A stretch of 24,675 bases of DNA from CBFDBT01 sp965603115 (GCA_965603115.1 CBFDBT010000020.1:1-24675); one strand, 5' to 3'. Numbered from the stretch's first letter, positions 7,168 through 16,064 are shown. Notes: generated by a model not told the origin, from the sequence alone. Program-made: numbers and translations.

Positions 7168-8787
7168 ATGTCTGACTCTATGAATAGAGATTTAAAACAA
7201 TGGAATCCAGATGATGATGCCGAGTGGGAAGCCACCGGCAAAGCAATTGCAACGCGTAATCTATGGATTTCTATCCCATCCCTACTGACAGGTTTTGCGG
7301 TATGGTTATATTGGGGTATCATTACGGTTCAAATGATCAATCTTGGCTTTTCCTTTAGCCAGTCTGAACTGTTTACCTTAGCGGCCATCGCAGGCCTAAC
7401 GGGAGCGACACTTCGCATTCCAAGCTCTTTTTTCATTAGATTGGCTGGCGGGCGCTATACTATATTCCTGACAACCGCTCTCTTGATGATACCAGCCGCA
7501 GGTGCTGGCTATTATTTGCAAGATCCTAATACGCCTCTTTGGAAGTTTCAGGCCCTTGCATTACTCAGTGGATTTGGTGGCGGTAACTTTGCCTCGTCTA
7601 TGTCCAACATCAGCTTCTTTTACCCTAAGAAAATTCAAGGATATGCACTGGGTATGAATGCAGGACTTGGTAACTTTGGTGTTACCACCATGCAGATACT
7701 TGTGCCACTTGTAATGACATTTGGTATTTTTGGCGGCTCTTCGATGGAGCTTGTCAACACATCAGGTACTCTAATTGGTAAGATACCTGCTGGTACTGAA
7801 ACCTATATCCATAATGCTGGTTATGTTTGGTTCTTGTTCCTTATCCCTCTGGCGCTTGCTGGCTGGTTCGGCATGAATAATATCACGGCTGACCATGTAT
7901 CTCCTGAAGTTGACGGGGCATTGCCTGCTTTTGGCAAGATTCTTGGTATGCTTGGAATAGGTATGATTACAGCTATTTTTGGTCTGTGGTTAATGTTGCC
8001 AGAAGCGGCAGGCGGTTCGGGCTTTATGGTTAGCAAGTGGATCGTGATCCCACTGGTTATCGCTATGACCGTTTTTGCCTTAAAGATGATACCGGGTTCA
8101 ATCAAGCCTAACCTTGAGCGTCAGTTCAAAATCTTTAACAACAAACACACTTGGGCCATGACTGTTATTTACACAATGACATTTGGATCTTTCATTGGTT
8201 TTTCTGCCGCTATGGCACTGTCTATTAAAGTGATCTTTGGTTTCCAGCATGTGTTGGTGGACGGCGTTATGACGCATGATCTTACTAACCCTAATGGGCC
8301 ATCTGCTTTGATGTATGCATGGATGGGGCCTTTTATCGGCGCTCTAATTCGCCCGTTAGGTGGAATGTGGGCTGATAAGGCTGGTGGTGCAAAAGTTACG
8401 CAGATTATATCTGTGGTAATGGTGGCGTCAGCGCTTGGAGTGGCTTACTTCATGAAGGCGGCCTATGCGTCAGCCACGCCTGAAGAGTTCTTTTGGCCAT
8501 TCCTTATCCTCTTTATCATTCTGTTTGCGGCAACTGGTGTAGGCAATGGCTCTACATTCCGTACTATCGCAATGGTCTTTGATAAAGAGCAGGCTGGCCC
8601 AGTTCTCGGTTGGACATCAGCTGTGGCAGCTTACGGTGCTTTCATCATCCCTAAAGTGTTTGGTGAGCAAATCAAGGCGACTACACCAGAATATGCTCTT
8701 TATGGATTTGCTATCTTTTACGGCGTTTGTATCGTCATTAACTGGTGGTTCTATCTCCGTAAAAACGCTTATGTGAAAAACCCATAA
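7168..8787 (+). CDS. narK2: NarK2-type nitrate/nitrite antiporter (major facilitator superfamily)
   Basis: A 539-residue membrane protein, longer than E. coli NarK (463) because of a hydrophilic N-terminus of about 30 residues and extra sequence in the middle loops. The nitrate signature GFGGGNFASSMSNISFFYP (135-153) and MNAGLGNFGV (163-172) are clear. Arg83 (ATLRIPSSF) and Arg395 (ALIRPLGGMWADK) match the two substrate-binding arginines of NarK. By family knowledge NarK2/NarU-type proteins swap external nitrate for internal nitrite, relieving nitrite toxicity during steady respiration. GGAAGG lies eight bases before the ATG. In Paracoccus-like relatives NarK1 and NarK2 are fused into one chain; here they are separate genes with a terminator between them. 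Confidence 0.92.
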   Translation: MSDSMNRDLKQWNPDDDAEWEATGKAIATRNLWISIPSLLTGFAVWLYWGIITVQMINLGFSFSQSELFTLAAIAGLTGATLRIPSSFFIRLAGGRYTIFLTTALLMIPAAGAGYYLQDPNTPLWKFQALALLSGFGGGNFASSMSNISFFYPKKIQGYALGMNAGLGNFGVTTMQILVPLVMTFGIFGGSSMELVNTSGTLIGKIPAGTETYIHNAGYVWFLFLIPLALAGWFGMNNITADHVSPEVDGALPAFGKILGMLGIGMITAIFGLWLMLPEAAGGSGFMVSKWIVIPLVIAMTVFALKMIPGSIKPNLERQFKIFNNKHTWAMTVIYTMTFGSFIGFSAAMALSIKVIFGFQHVLVDGVMTHDLTNPNGPSALMYAWMGPFIGALIRPLGGMWADKAGGAKVTQIISVVMVASALGVAYFMKAAYASATPEEFFWPFLILFIILFAATGVGNGSTFRTIAMVFDKEQAGPVLGWTSAVAAYGAFIIPKVFGEQIKATTPEYALYGFAIFYGVCIVINWWFYLRKNAYVKNP

Positions 8788-8805
8788 TCGACATATGAAA
8801 TAATT

Positions 8806-8845
8806 TTTCGGCGCTTTCTTGATTGCGATCAAGTTAGCGCCGAAA
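8806..8845. promoter_or_regulatory. FNR box nested in a 40-base dyad upstream of narG
   Basis: TTGATTGCGATCAA (8819-8832) is a perfect FNR-type box. It is flanked by a second pair of arms, TTTCGGCGCT (8806-8815) and AGCGCCGAAA (8836-8845), so the whole element is one interrupted palindrome. A -10 candidate TACAAA (8855-8860) predicts a start near 8867, with the box centre at -41.5. The right arm is not followed by a T-run, so this is not a standard terminator, although read-through RNA from narK2 could fold here. Confidence 0.85.
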
Positions 8846-8925
8846 GAAAAAAGTTACAAAATGGACATGGGCTGAATAAAGCCTAGTTAATAGTAATCAC
8901 TCTCTTAATATAAGGAGACTTCCCT

Positions 8926-11900
8926 ATGAGTGCGTTTTTAGACAAACTCAGTTTCTTCAAGACAACAAAAGAAAAATTTTCTGACGGACACGGTGTGACC
9001 ACAAACGAAGATCGTTCCTGGGAGCACGCTTATCGTGGTCGCTGGGCCCATGATAAAGTTGTGCGCTCTACGCATGGTGTAAACTGTACAGGGTCATGTA
9101 GCTGGAAAATCTACGTTAAAAATGGTCTAGTGACGTGGGAAACTCAGCAAACTGATTATCCACGCACAAGAACCGATCTGCCAAATCATGAACCACGTGG
9201 ATGTGCTCGTGGCGCCAGTTATAGTTGGTATCTCTATAGCGCGGCCCGCTTGAAGCACCCTATGGTACGTGGTCGTTTGATTAAAATGTGGCGTGAAGCG
9301 AAAATTGCGCACCCTGATCCGGTCGATGCTTGGGGAAGTATCATCGCAGATCCGAAAAAAGCCAAAGAATATAAACAGGTTCGAGGCCTTGGTGGGTTTG
9401 TTCGCGCCGATTGGGAGGAAGTTAACGAAATTATTGCTGCAGCCAACGTCCATACAGTGAAAAACTTTGGTCCAGACCGTGTTATTGGTTTCTCGCCAAT
9501 TCCTGCGATGTCTATGGTGTCTTACGCTGCTGGTAGCCGCTATCTATCACTCATTGGCGGTGTCTGCATGAGTTTTTATGACTGGTATTGTGACTTGCCG
9601 CCAAGCTCCCCGCAAACTTGGGGTGAACAAACAGATGTTCCGGAAAGTGCCGACTGGTACAATTCAGGATATATTATGGCTTGGGGATCAAATGTTCCGC
9701 AAACCCGTACACCTGACGCACACTTCTTTACCGAAGTGCGGTATAAAGGCACAAAAACTGTTTCTGTTACACCGGATTATTCTGAGGTTGCAAAACTTAC
9801 TGATATTTGGCTCAATCCACGTCAAGGCACGGATGCCGCAATGGCGATGGCGATGGGCCATGTGATCCTTAAGGAGTATCACGCAGAAGGTAAAAGTGAG
9901 TATTTTTCCGATTACTGCCGTATGTATAGTGATATGCCTTTCCTCATTAAGCTTGACGAAAAAGATGGTCGTTTGGTACCAGGCCGTAATCTGCGGGCTA
10001 GTGATATTGTCGATATTGCCGGTGAAGAAAAAGCCGAGTGGAAATCGCTGGTGTATGACAAGCAGACAAATAGCGTCAAGGTGCCAAATGGTACTATTGG
10101 ATCCCGTTGGGACGGTAGTTCGAAGTGGAACCTGGAGCTAAAGGATGTCGTCGGTGACGATAGTGAAATTTGGCCACAGATGTCTTTCCTTGAAGATGGG
10201 GAAGTTGAAAAGATAGGTTTCCCATATTTCGGTAATATTGAGAATGATCAGGAAATTTTCAAACATACTGACCATGAAAGCATTCTTGATCGCAATGTTC
10301 CGGTTAAGAAAATTTCTACTAAAGATGGTGATGTTTATGTCGCGACAGTTTATGACCTGATGCTGGCTAACTATGGCATAGACCGTGGCCTTGGCGGCGG
10401 CAATGTTGCTGCAAGCTTTGACGATGATGTGCCATATACACCTGCATGGCAGGAAAAAATAACTGGAGTTGACCGCGCCAAGGTCATTCAGGTAGCACGT
10501 GAATTTGCGGATAATGCTGATAAAACCCGTGGTCGTTCCATGGTGATCCTCGGCGCTGCGATTAACCACTGGTATCATATGGATATGATCTACCGTGGCA
10601 TCATGAATTTACTTATCATGTGTGGTTGTGTCGGCAAATCCGGTGGTGGCTGGGCACACTATGTGGGTCAGGAAAAGCTGCGTCCGCAAACTGGCTGGAC
10701 ACCTCTGGCCTTTGCGCTAGATTGGCACCGTCCTCCACGCCATATGAATTCAACCAGTTTCTTTTATAACCACTCTAACCAGTGGCGGTATGAAAAGCTT
10801 GGTATTGACGAGATTCTCTCACCGCTTGCGGACCAAAGCAAATGGGAAGGCTATAGCCTGATCGATTGTAACGTGCGCTCCGAGCGTATGGGATGGTTGC
10901 CATCAGCGCCGCAGCTCAATCAAAACCCCATCGAAGTTGCCAAGGCGGCTAAAGCTGCTGGTAAGGAAGTTCCTGATTATATTGTTGAACAACTTAAATC
11001 TGGCGACCTTGGTTTTGCTTGTGAAGACCCTGATAATCCGGTCAACTTCCCGCGTAATATGTTCATTTGGCGCTCGAACATTCTCGGCTCATCGGGCAAG
11101 GGCCATGAATATATGCTCAAGCATTTGCTTGGCACCAAGCACGGTTTGCTAGGCAAAGATCTGGGCGAGCTGGGTGCGGAAAAACCAAAAGAAGTTGTTT
11201 GGCACGATGAAGCCCCTGAAGGTAAGCTTGACCTTGTGGTCACTCTTGACTTTAGAATGTCCACAACGTGTCTTTATAGTGATATCGTATTACCATCAGC
11301 GACATGGTATGAGAAAAATGATCTCAATACTTCTGATATGCACCCCTTCATTCACCCACTGTCTCGTGCGGTTGATCCTGCTTGGGAAAGCCGTAGTGAT
11401 TGGGATATCTATAAAGGTATTGCTGAGAAATTCTCCGAGGTTTGTGTTGGACACTTGGGCGAAGAAACAGATGTTATTTCGCTTCCGATGCACCATGACA
11501 CACCAAAAGAGCTAGCACAGCCTTTAACAGTTCAAGACTGGAAAAAAGGTGAATGTGAGCCAGTGCCGGGTGTTACTATGCCTGATATGATGGCTGTTGT
11601 CCGCAACTACCCAGATACTTACAAAAAGTTCACATCACTTGGGCCGCTTATGCCAAAAGTAGGCAATGGTGGTAAGGGAATTACTTGGAATACAGAAACT
11701 GAATATGAATTCCTAGGCCAGCTCAATGGCGTTCAATTGGATGATGGTGTCTCTAAGGGCATGCCGAAGATTGAAACAGACATTGATGCCTCTGAAGTTA
11801 TTCTATCGCTGGCGCCTGAGACCAATGGTCATGTGGCGGTTAAGGCATGGGAAGCTCTCAGTAAAGCAACGGGTCGTGAGCATGCGCATCTAGCCAAGCC

Positions 11901-12666
11901 AAAGGAAGATGAGAAAATTCGCTTCCGCGATGTTCAGGCACAGCCGCGCAAGATTATCTCTTCGCCAACGTGGTCTGGACTAGAGGATGAGCATGTAAGT
12001 TATAATGCTTGCTATACCAATGTTCATGAGTTTATCCCGTGGCGCACACTAACCGGTCGTCAGCATTTCTATCAGGATCATGAATGGATGCGCGATTTTG
12101 GTGAAAGTTTGTGTGTTTACAAACCTCCCGTGAATACTAAAACCATCAAGCCTGTAATTGATGCGCATGATGATGGAAGTAAACAGGTTGTCTTGAACTG
12201 GATTACACCGCACCAAAAATGGGGTATCCACTCTACCTATTCTGATAATTTGTTGATGCTAACGCTCAATCGTGGCGGACCAGTTGTCTGGATGTCAGAA
12301 ATTGACGCCAAGAAAATCGATGTCGAAGACAATGATTGGCTGGAGCTTTATAATAGTAATGGTGCCATTGTGGCTCGAGCGGTGGTCTCTCAGCGCGTAC
12401 CGGAAGGTATGAGTATGATGTATCACGCTCAGGAAAAAACTATGAATACACCCATGGCTAAAACAACAGGCGGCCGTGGTGGCATTCACAACTCGGTAAC
12501 CAGAGCAGTGGTCAAGCCAACTCATATGATTGGGGGGTATGCTCAGCTTAGTTATGGTTTCAACTATTATGGAACAGTTGGTTCGAACCGTGATGAGTTT
12601 GTAGTGGTTCGTAAAATGGAAAATGTCGAATGGGGCAATACTATAGCTTCCGATGCGGCAGAGTAG
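8926..12666 (+). CDS. narG: Respiratory nitrate reductase alpha subunit NarG
   Basis: 1246 residues, against 1247 in E. coli. NarG reduces nitrate to nitrite at a molybdenum bis-MGD site facing the cytoplasm. The unusual His-ligated FS0 cluster is intact: His50, Cys54, Cys58 and Cys93 (STHGVNCTGSCSW ... RGCARG). Asp223 in YDWYCDLPPSSPQTWGEQTD corresponds to the Mo ligand Asp222 of E. coli. The N-terminus lacks a full twin-arginine signal, as in all NarG of this type. AGGAG lies eight bases before the ATG. It heads a tight narGHJI cluster and has its own FNR-type promoter, in addition to any read-through from narK2. No truncation or frameshift is seen. Confidence 0.98.
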   Translation: MSAFLDKLSFFKTTKEKFSDGHGVTTNEDRSWEHAYRGRWAHDKVVRSTHGVNCTGSCSWKIYVKNGLVTWETQQTDYPRTRTDLPNHEPRGCARGASYSWYLYSAARLKHPMVRGRLIKMWREAKIAHPDPVDAWGSIIADPKKAKEYKQVRGLGGFVRADWEEVNEIIAAANVHTVKNFGPDRVIGFSPIPAMSMVSYAAGSRYLSLIGGVCMSFYDWYCDLPPSSPQTWGEQTDVPESADWYNSGYIMAWGSNVPQTRTPDAHFFTEVRYKGTKTVSVTPDYSEVAKLTDIWLNPRQGTDAAMAMAMGHVILKEYHAEGKSEYFSDYCRMYSDMPFLIKLDEKDGRLVPGRNLRASDIVDIAGEEKAEWKSLVYDKQTNSVKVPNGTIGSRWDGSSKWNLELKDVVGDDSEIWPQMSFLEDGEVEKIGFPYFGNIENDQEIFKHTDHESILDRNVPVKKISTKDGDVYVATVYDLMLANYGIDRGLGGGNVAASFDDDVPYTPAWQEKITGVDRAKVIQVAREFADNADKTRGRSMVILGAAINHWYHMDMIYRGIMNLLIMCGCVGKSGGGWAHYVGQEKLRPQTGWTPLAFALDWHRPPRHMNSTSFFYNHSNQWRYEKLGIDEILSPLADQSKWEGYSLIDCNVRSERMGWLPSAPQLNQNPIEVAKAAKAAGKEVPDYIVEQLKSGDLGFACEDPDNPVNFPRNMFIWRSNILGSSGKGHEYMLKHLLGTKHGLLGKDLGELGAEKPKEVVWHDEAPEGKLDLVVTLDFRMSTTCLYSDIVLPSATWYEKNDLNTSDMHPFIHPLSRAVDPAWESRSDWDIYKGIAEKFSEVCVGHLGEETDVISLPMHHDTPKELAQPLTVQDWKKGECEPVPGVTMPDMMAVVRNYPDTYKKFTSLGPLMPKVGNGGKGITWNTETEYEFLGQLNGVQLDDGVSKGMPKIETDIDASEVILSLAPETNGHVAVKAWEALSKATGREHAHLAKPKEDEKIRFRDVQAQPRKIISSPTWSGLEDEHVSYNACYTNVHEFIPWRTLTGRQHFYQDHEWMRDFGESLCVYKPPVNTKTIKPVIDAHDDGSKQVVLNWITPHQKWGIHSTYSDNLLMLTLNRGGPVVWMSEIDAKKIDVEDNDWLELYNSNGAIVARAVVSQRVPEGMSMMYHAQEKTMNTPMAKTTGGRGGIHNSVTRAVVKPTHMIGGYAQLSYGFNYYGTVGSNRDEFVVVRKMENVEWGNTIASDAAE

Positions 12667-12676
12667 GAGTAAAGAG

Positions 12677-14227
12677 ATGAAAATACGTGCACAGATAGCC
12701 ATGGTATTGAACCTCGATAAATGTATCGGTTGTCATACATGCTCCGTAACATGCAAAAACGTGTGGACCAGCCGTCAAGGCATGGAATATGCGTGGTTCA
12801 ATAATGTAGAAACAAAACCAGGCGTGGGATATCCTCGCGACTGGGAAAACCAAAATCGTTGGAATGGTGGCTGGCAGCGCAATGGCGCTGGCAACATTAA
12901 GCCTAAGATGGGTGGAAAACTTAGGGTTCTTGCCAATATATTTGCAAACCCTGACTTGCCGGAAATTGACGATTATTACGAGCCTTTCACTTTCGATTAT
13001 GGTTTTTTGCAAAATGCACCAGAATTGGAAAATGTGCCTACAGCGCGTGCTCATTCTATGATCACGGGTGAGAAAATGGAAAAACCCGAGTGGGGTCCTA
13101 ACTGGGAAGAAATTCTCGGTGGGGAATTTTCCAAGCGTAGCGCAGACTATAACTTCAAAGACGTACAAAAAGAAATGTATGGTGAGTTTGAAAACACATT
13201 CATGATGTATTTGCCGCGTCTTTGTGAGCATTGTCTCAACCCTGCCTGTGCGGCTGCCTGTCCTTCAGGCGCTATCTATAAGCGTGAAGAAGACGGTGTT
13301 GTGCTTATCGACCAAGACAAATGTCGTGGCTGGCGCATGTGCGTTAGTGGCTGTCCTTATAAGAAGATTTACTTCAACTGGCAGTCTGGCAAATCAGAAA
13401 AATGTACGCTGTGTTATCCTCGCCTTGAGGCAGGAGAGCCAACTGTTTGTTCTGAAACATGTGTGGGTCGTATCCGCTACCTTGGTGTTATTCTCTACGA
13501 TGCGGATCGCATTGAAGAGATGGCTTCTATGGAAGACGAAGAAGACCTATATGAAGCGCAGCTCTCTATGTTTATGGATCCTCATGACCCAGAAGTGCAG
13601 GCTCAAGCCAAAGCGGACGGTGTCCCGGACAGCTGGTTAGCCGCTGCGAAAAACTCACCGGTTTATAAGATGGCGATTGATTGGAAAGTGGCTTTCCCGC
13701 TGCACCCAGAATATCGCACATTGCCGATGGTTTGGTATATTCCGCCTCTTAGCCCGATTAAGAATGCGCACGAGCAAGGTAAAATGCCAAGTGCTGGGGT
13801 TATCCCCGATGTTAAAAGCCTTCGCATACCAGTGAAATATCTGGCTAATATGCTAACGGCTGGCAAGGAAGAGCCTATCACCCACGCGTTAGAGCGTATG
13901 TTGGCTATGCGTAGTTACATGCGGGCTAAAACTGTAGACGGTGTTCATGATGAAGAGGTGTTGGAGCAGGTTGGACTTACTGAAAATCTGGTCGATGACA
14001 TGTATAAAATTATGGCTCTTGCCAATTATGAAGATCGTTTTGTGATCCCAACCAATCACCGTGAATATGCTGGGGAAACACCGTTTGATGAGGAGATAGC
14101 TTTCGATGTTCGCTCCGGGTGTGGATTTAGCTTTGGTGATGGGTGTGAAGGTGGCCCACAGCAAACAAGTTTGTTTGGTGGAAAGTCTCACAAAAACACC
14201 ATGTCTGGCAAAGTGAGGGAAAGCTAA
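12677..14227 (+). CDS. narH: Respiratory nitrate reductase beta subunit NarH
   Basis: 516 residues from the ATG at 12677, which has AGGAG seven bases ahead. The reading frame is open a little further upstream, but that would overlap narG without a ribosome site, and the chosen N-terminus (MKIRAQIAMVLNLDKCIGCH) aligns with E. coli NarH from residue 1. Four cysteine groups hold three [4Fe-4S] and one [3Fe-4S] cluster: C16-x2-C19-x2-C22-x3-C26, CEHCLNPACAAACP, CRGWRMCVSGCP and CTLCYPRLEAGEPTVCSETC. Trp219 in the third group replaces a cysteine, the hallmark of the [3Fe-4S] cluster. NarH wires electrons from the NarI hemes to NarG. Its stop overlaps the narJ start by one base (TAATG), implying translational coupling. 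Confidence 0.98.
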   Translation: MKIRAQIAMVLNLDKCIGCHTCSVTCKNVWTSRQGMEYAWFNNVETKPGVGYPRDWENQNRWNGGWQRNGAGNIKPKMGGKLRVLANIFANPDLPEIDDYYEPFTFDYGFLQNAPELENVPTARAHSMITGEKMEKPEWGPNWEEILGGEFSKRSADYNFKDVQKEMYGEFENTFMMYLPRLCEHCLNPACAAACPSGAIYKREEDGVVLIDQDKCRGWRMCVSGCPYKKIYFNWQSGKSEKCTLCYPRLEAGEPTVCSETCVGRIRYLGVILYDADRIEEMASMEDEEDLYEAQLSMFMDPHDPEVQAQAKADGVPDSWLAAAKNSPVYKMAIDWKVAFPLHPEYRTLPMVWYIPPLSPIKNAHEQGKMPSAGVIPDVKSLRIPVKYLANMLTAGKEEPITHALERMLAMRSYMRAKTVDGVHDEEVLEQVGLTENLVDDMYKIMALANYEDRFVIPTNHREYAGETPFDEEIAFDVRSGCGFSFGDGCEGGPQQTSLFGGKSHKNTMSGKVRES

Positions 14228-14895
14228 TGCGTAGTTATAAAGTTTTATCCCTCCTTTTGGGCTATCCATCTGAGGCGCTTCAAGAAAATATGGAAGAGCT
14301 GAAGATTGCCCTGCAGGATGAAGGGGCTCTCAAAGGGCGTTACACTAAAAAACTATACGCCTTTATGGACCGTTTGGCTCAAATGGATCTACTAAAATTG
14401 CAGGAGCAATATGTCGCTCTGTTTGATCGCAGTCGTACAAACTCGCTCTATATATTTGAGCATGTGCATGGTGAAAGCCGTGATCGCGGTGGCGCTATGA
14501 TTGACCTCACGGAAACATACGAAAAGTTTGGCTATAAATTAGACAGCGGTGAGCTACCTGATTATTTGCCACTATTTTTGGAGTTTCTATCGGTTCTGCC
14601 ACCTGAAGACGCGCAGGCATTTCTGCGTGACGCGGTGCATGTCATTGCGATGGTTGGTGCCAAGCTTGGTAAAAAAGATAGTGGATATCAATATATCTTT
14701 AAAGCCATAGAGCAGTTGGCCGACACAAAAATTGATCCAGAGTTGATTGCGCAGGCCCTTTTGGAAGCTGAGCAAGTAGACGAGAGTATGGAAGCGCTTG
14801 ATAAAGAGTGGGAAGAAACCCCAGCTTTTGACGGCATGGGTGGTGCTGATTGTGGGACATGTCCTACCTCATCTTCTGCACCCAAAATTCATTAA
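14227..14895 (+). CDS. narJ: Nitrate reductase assembly chaperone NarJ
   Basis: 222 residues of the all-helical TorD/DmsD/NarJ family. Recognisable blocks are SLLLGYPSEALQ near the N-terminus, LQEQYVALFDRSRTNSLYIFEHVHGESRDRG (about residues 58-88) and LPDYLPLFLEFLSVLP (about 105-120). NarJ is not part of the mature enzyme: it binds the NarG N-terminus, holds back membrane attachment and lets the molybdenum cofactor and FS0 cluster go in. The ATG at 14227 overlaps the narH stop by one base. The C-terminus is acidic and ends with DCGTCPTSS. The order between narH and narI is the usual one. Confidence 0.97.
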   Translation: MRSYKVLSLLLGYPSEALQENMEELKIALQDEGALKGRYTKKLYAFMDRLAQMDLLKLQEQYVALFDRSRTNSLYIFEHVHGESRDRGGAMIDLTETYEKFGYKLDSGELPDYLPLFLEFLSVLPPEDAQAFLRDAVHVIAMVGAKLGKKDSGYQYIFKAIEQLADTKIDPELIAQALLEAEQVDESMEALDKEWEETPAFDGMGGADCGTCPTSSSAPKIH

Positions 14896-14912
14896 GCGCT
14901 GAGGAGATAGTT

Positions 14913-15596
14913 ATGGAAAATTATATGAATGAATTCTTGTTTGGCATTTACCCATATATTGCCATTGTTGTAATGGTAGCGGGTACAATCCTGAGGTATG
15001 ATCAGGCGCCTTACACATGGAAGGCTGACAGTAGTCAGCTTGTCAGTAAAAAAGGTCTGCGCATTGGCAGTAACCTGTTTCATGTTGGCATTATTTTGCT
15101 CTTCTTCGGTCACTTTGTTGGCTTGCTTACACCGCATTGGGTTTATGAAGGCTTTATAACGCCCGGTGAAAAGCAACTGATGGCGATGGTCGCAGGCGGA
15201 GTGTTTGGGACGATTTGCTTCATTGGCATGACAGTGCTCTTGTGGCGGCGCTTATTTGACGCCAGAGTGAAGGCAACCACCAAACCGGCCGATATGATGA
15301 TACTCGTGGTGCTATATCTTCAGTTGATATTAGGCTTAGCGACCATTCCAGCCTCTGCTGGTCACATGGACGGTACCGCTATGATGGCGCTGGCTGAGTG
15401 GGCACAACATATTTTAACATTCAGGGGCGGTGCTGCTGACTTTGTTACCGGACAAGCCTTGGTGTTCAAGCTGCACATTGTGCTGGGAATGACGATCTTT
15501 TTGCTGTTCCCCTTCACACGCCTTGTGCATATGCTGAGCGCCCCGGTAAAATATCTGTTCCGCTCTGGCTATCAGATCGTTCGCAAGCGCTACTAA
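14913..15596 (+). CDS. narI: Respiratory nitrate reductase gamma subunit NarI (diheme cytochrome b)
   Basis: 227 residues with five membrane segments. The heme ligands are His57, His67, His188 and His206, one off from His56/66/187/205 of E. coli. They coordinate the two b hemes that carry electrons from quinol, oxidised at the periplasmic side, to NarH. The start is the ATG at 14913 with GAGGAG six bases before it. The frame is open back to 14850 inside narJ, but that upstream part has no ribosome site and no match to NarI. The gene ends the nar structural operon; a 20-bp palindrome and a terminator follow immediately. Confidence 0.98.
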   Translation: MENYMNEFLFGIYPYIAIVVMVAGTILRYDQAPYTWKADSSQLVSKKGLRIGSNLFHVGIILLFFGHFVGLLTPHWVYEGFITPGEKQLMAMVAGGVFGTICFIGMTVLLWRRLFDARVKATTKPADMMILVVLYLQLILGLATIPASAGHMDGTAMMALAEWAQHILTFRGGAADFVTGQALVFKLHIVLGMTIFLLFPFTRLVHMLSAPVKYLFRSGYQIVRKRY

Positions 15597-15600
15597 GAAA

Positions 15601-15620
15601 TAGATATCTCCAGATATCTA
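15601..15620. repeat. Perfect 9-bp inverted repeat just after narI
   Basis: TAGATATCT (15601-15609) and AGATATCTA (15612-15620) flank CC. It starts four bases after the narI stop and is not followed by a T-run, so it is distinct from the terminator six bases further on. It could stabilise the mRNA end, bind a protein, or be fortuitous. Confidence 0.5.
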
Positions 15621-15625
15621 AAATT

Positions 15626-15660
15626 AAGGTCATCGGATGAAAGTCTGGTGACCTTTTTGT
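15626..15660 (+). terminator. Rho-independent terminator of narGHJI
   Basis: AAGGTCATC (15626-15634) pairs with GGTGACCTT (15647-15655) around a 12-base loop, with the T-run at 15654-15658 partly inside the stem. This ends the nar operon 30 bases after narI. Confidence 0.75.
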
Positions 15661-15683
15661 TTGTGACTCTCAAAATAATTTCC

Positions 15684-15910
15684 GTCATGCCCGACCCCGA
15701 TCGGGCATCCATAACCCTGTTGCAGCTTGCACTATACTGAAAGAATTTATCACACAACAAGCATTCTATGGACACCCGATCAATTCTCGCTTCGCGAGGT
15801 CGGGTGTGACGCCGTGTGGGTGGTGTGAGCTTATGCTTTCTGGTACTGGATTGACGTAAACGTCTACTTCGTGAACCGGCCTTCGCCGGAATGACGACGA
15901 GGGGGTAGCG
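15684..15910. repeat. Cluster of alphaproteobacterial palindromic repeats
   Basis: Most of the 468 bases between narI and the next gene are non-coding hairpins. ATGCCCGA/TCGGGCAT is at 15687-15708. ACACCCGA (15772-15779) pairs with TCGGGTGT (15800-15807) and encloses CTCGC-TTC-GCGAG (15786-15798). GACGT-AA-ACGTC is at 15853-15864, and CCGGC-CTTC-GCCGG at 15876-15889, followed by AATGACG. The start GTCATGCCCGA and the end CCGGAATGACG are mutually related outward-facing edges of the dispersed palindromic elements common in alphaproteobacteria. No transposase or coding frame is present. Between 15910 and 16064 I see only a weak 6-bp hairpin (15940-15956) and the leader of the next gene. Confidence 0.75.
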
Positions 15911-16064
15911 TGGTCATCACACCCGTAACTTAATACTGCCCTCTATTTTTTAGAGGATTTGATCTATGCCAAGTGAGACAGTTATTAAGCTTGTTAGAAG
16001 ATACTTAAAGACCTTAACGCGCAGAGTTGTTATGGTGTGAAAGTATTTAAACGGAGATTATCTT

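Noticed and set aside
8806..8845. The narG upstream dyad as an ordinary terminator of narK2
   Set aside because: No T-run follows the stem on either strand; the FNR box at its centre with a well-placed -10 fits a promoter better.
12641..13231. Open minus-strand frame of 196 codons across the narG-narH junction
   Set aside because: It is antisense to strongly conserved NarH sequence and has no recognisable domain.
15593..15775. Possible 60-codon minus-strand gene after narI
   Set aside because: It runs through the terminator and the palindromic repeats and shows no protein-like pattern.
15684..15910. CRISPR array or insertion-sequence remnant after narI
   Set aside because: The hairpins are not regularly spaced direct repeats, and no transposase fragment or terminal repeats of an IS are seen.
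15959..15972. TTGATCTATGCCAA as a fourth FNR-type box before the PpiC-like gene
   Set aside because: The right half-site matches only three of five bases, and no convincing -10 lies at the expected distance.
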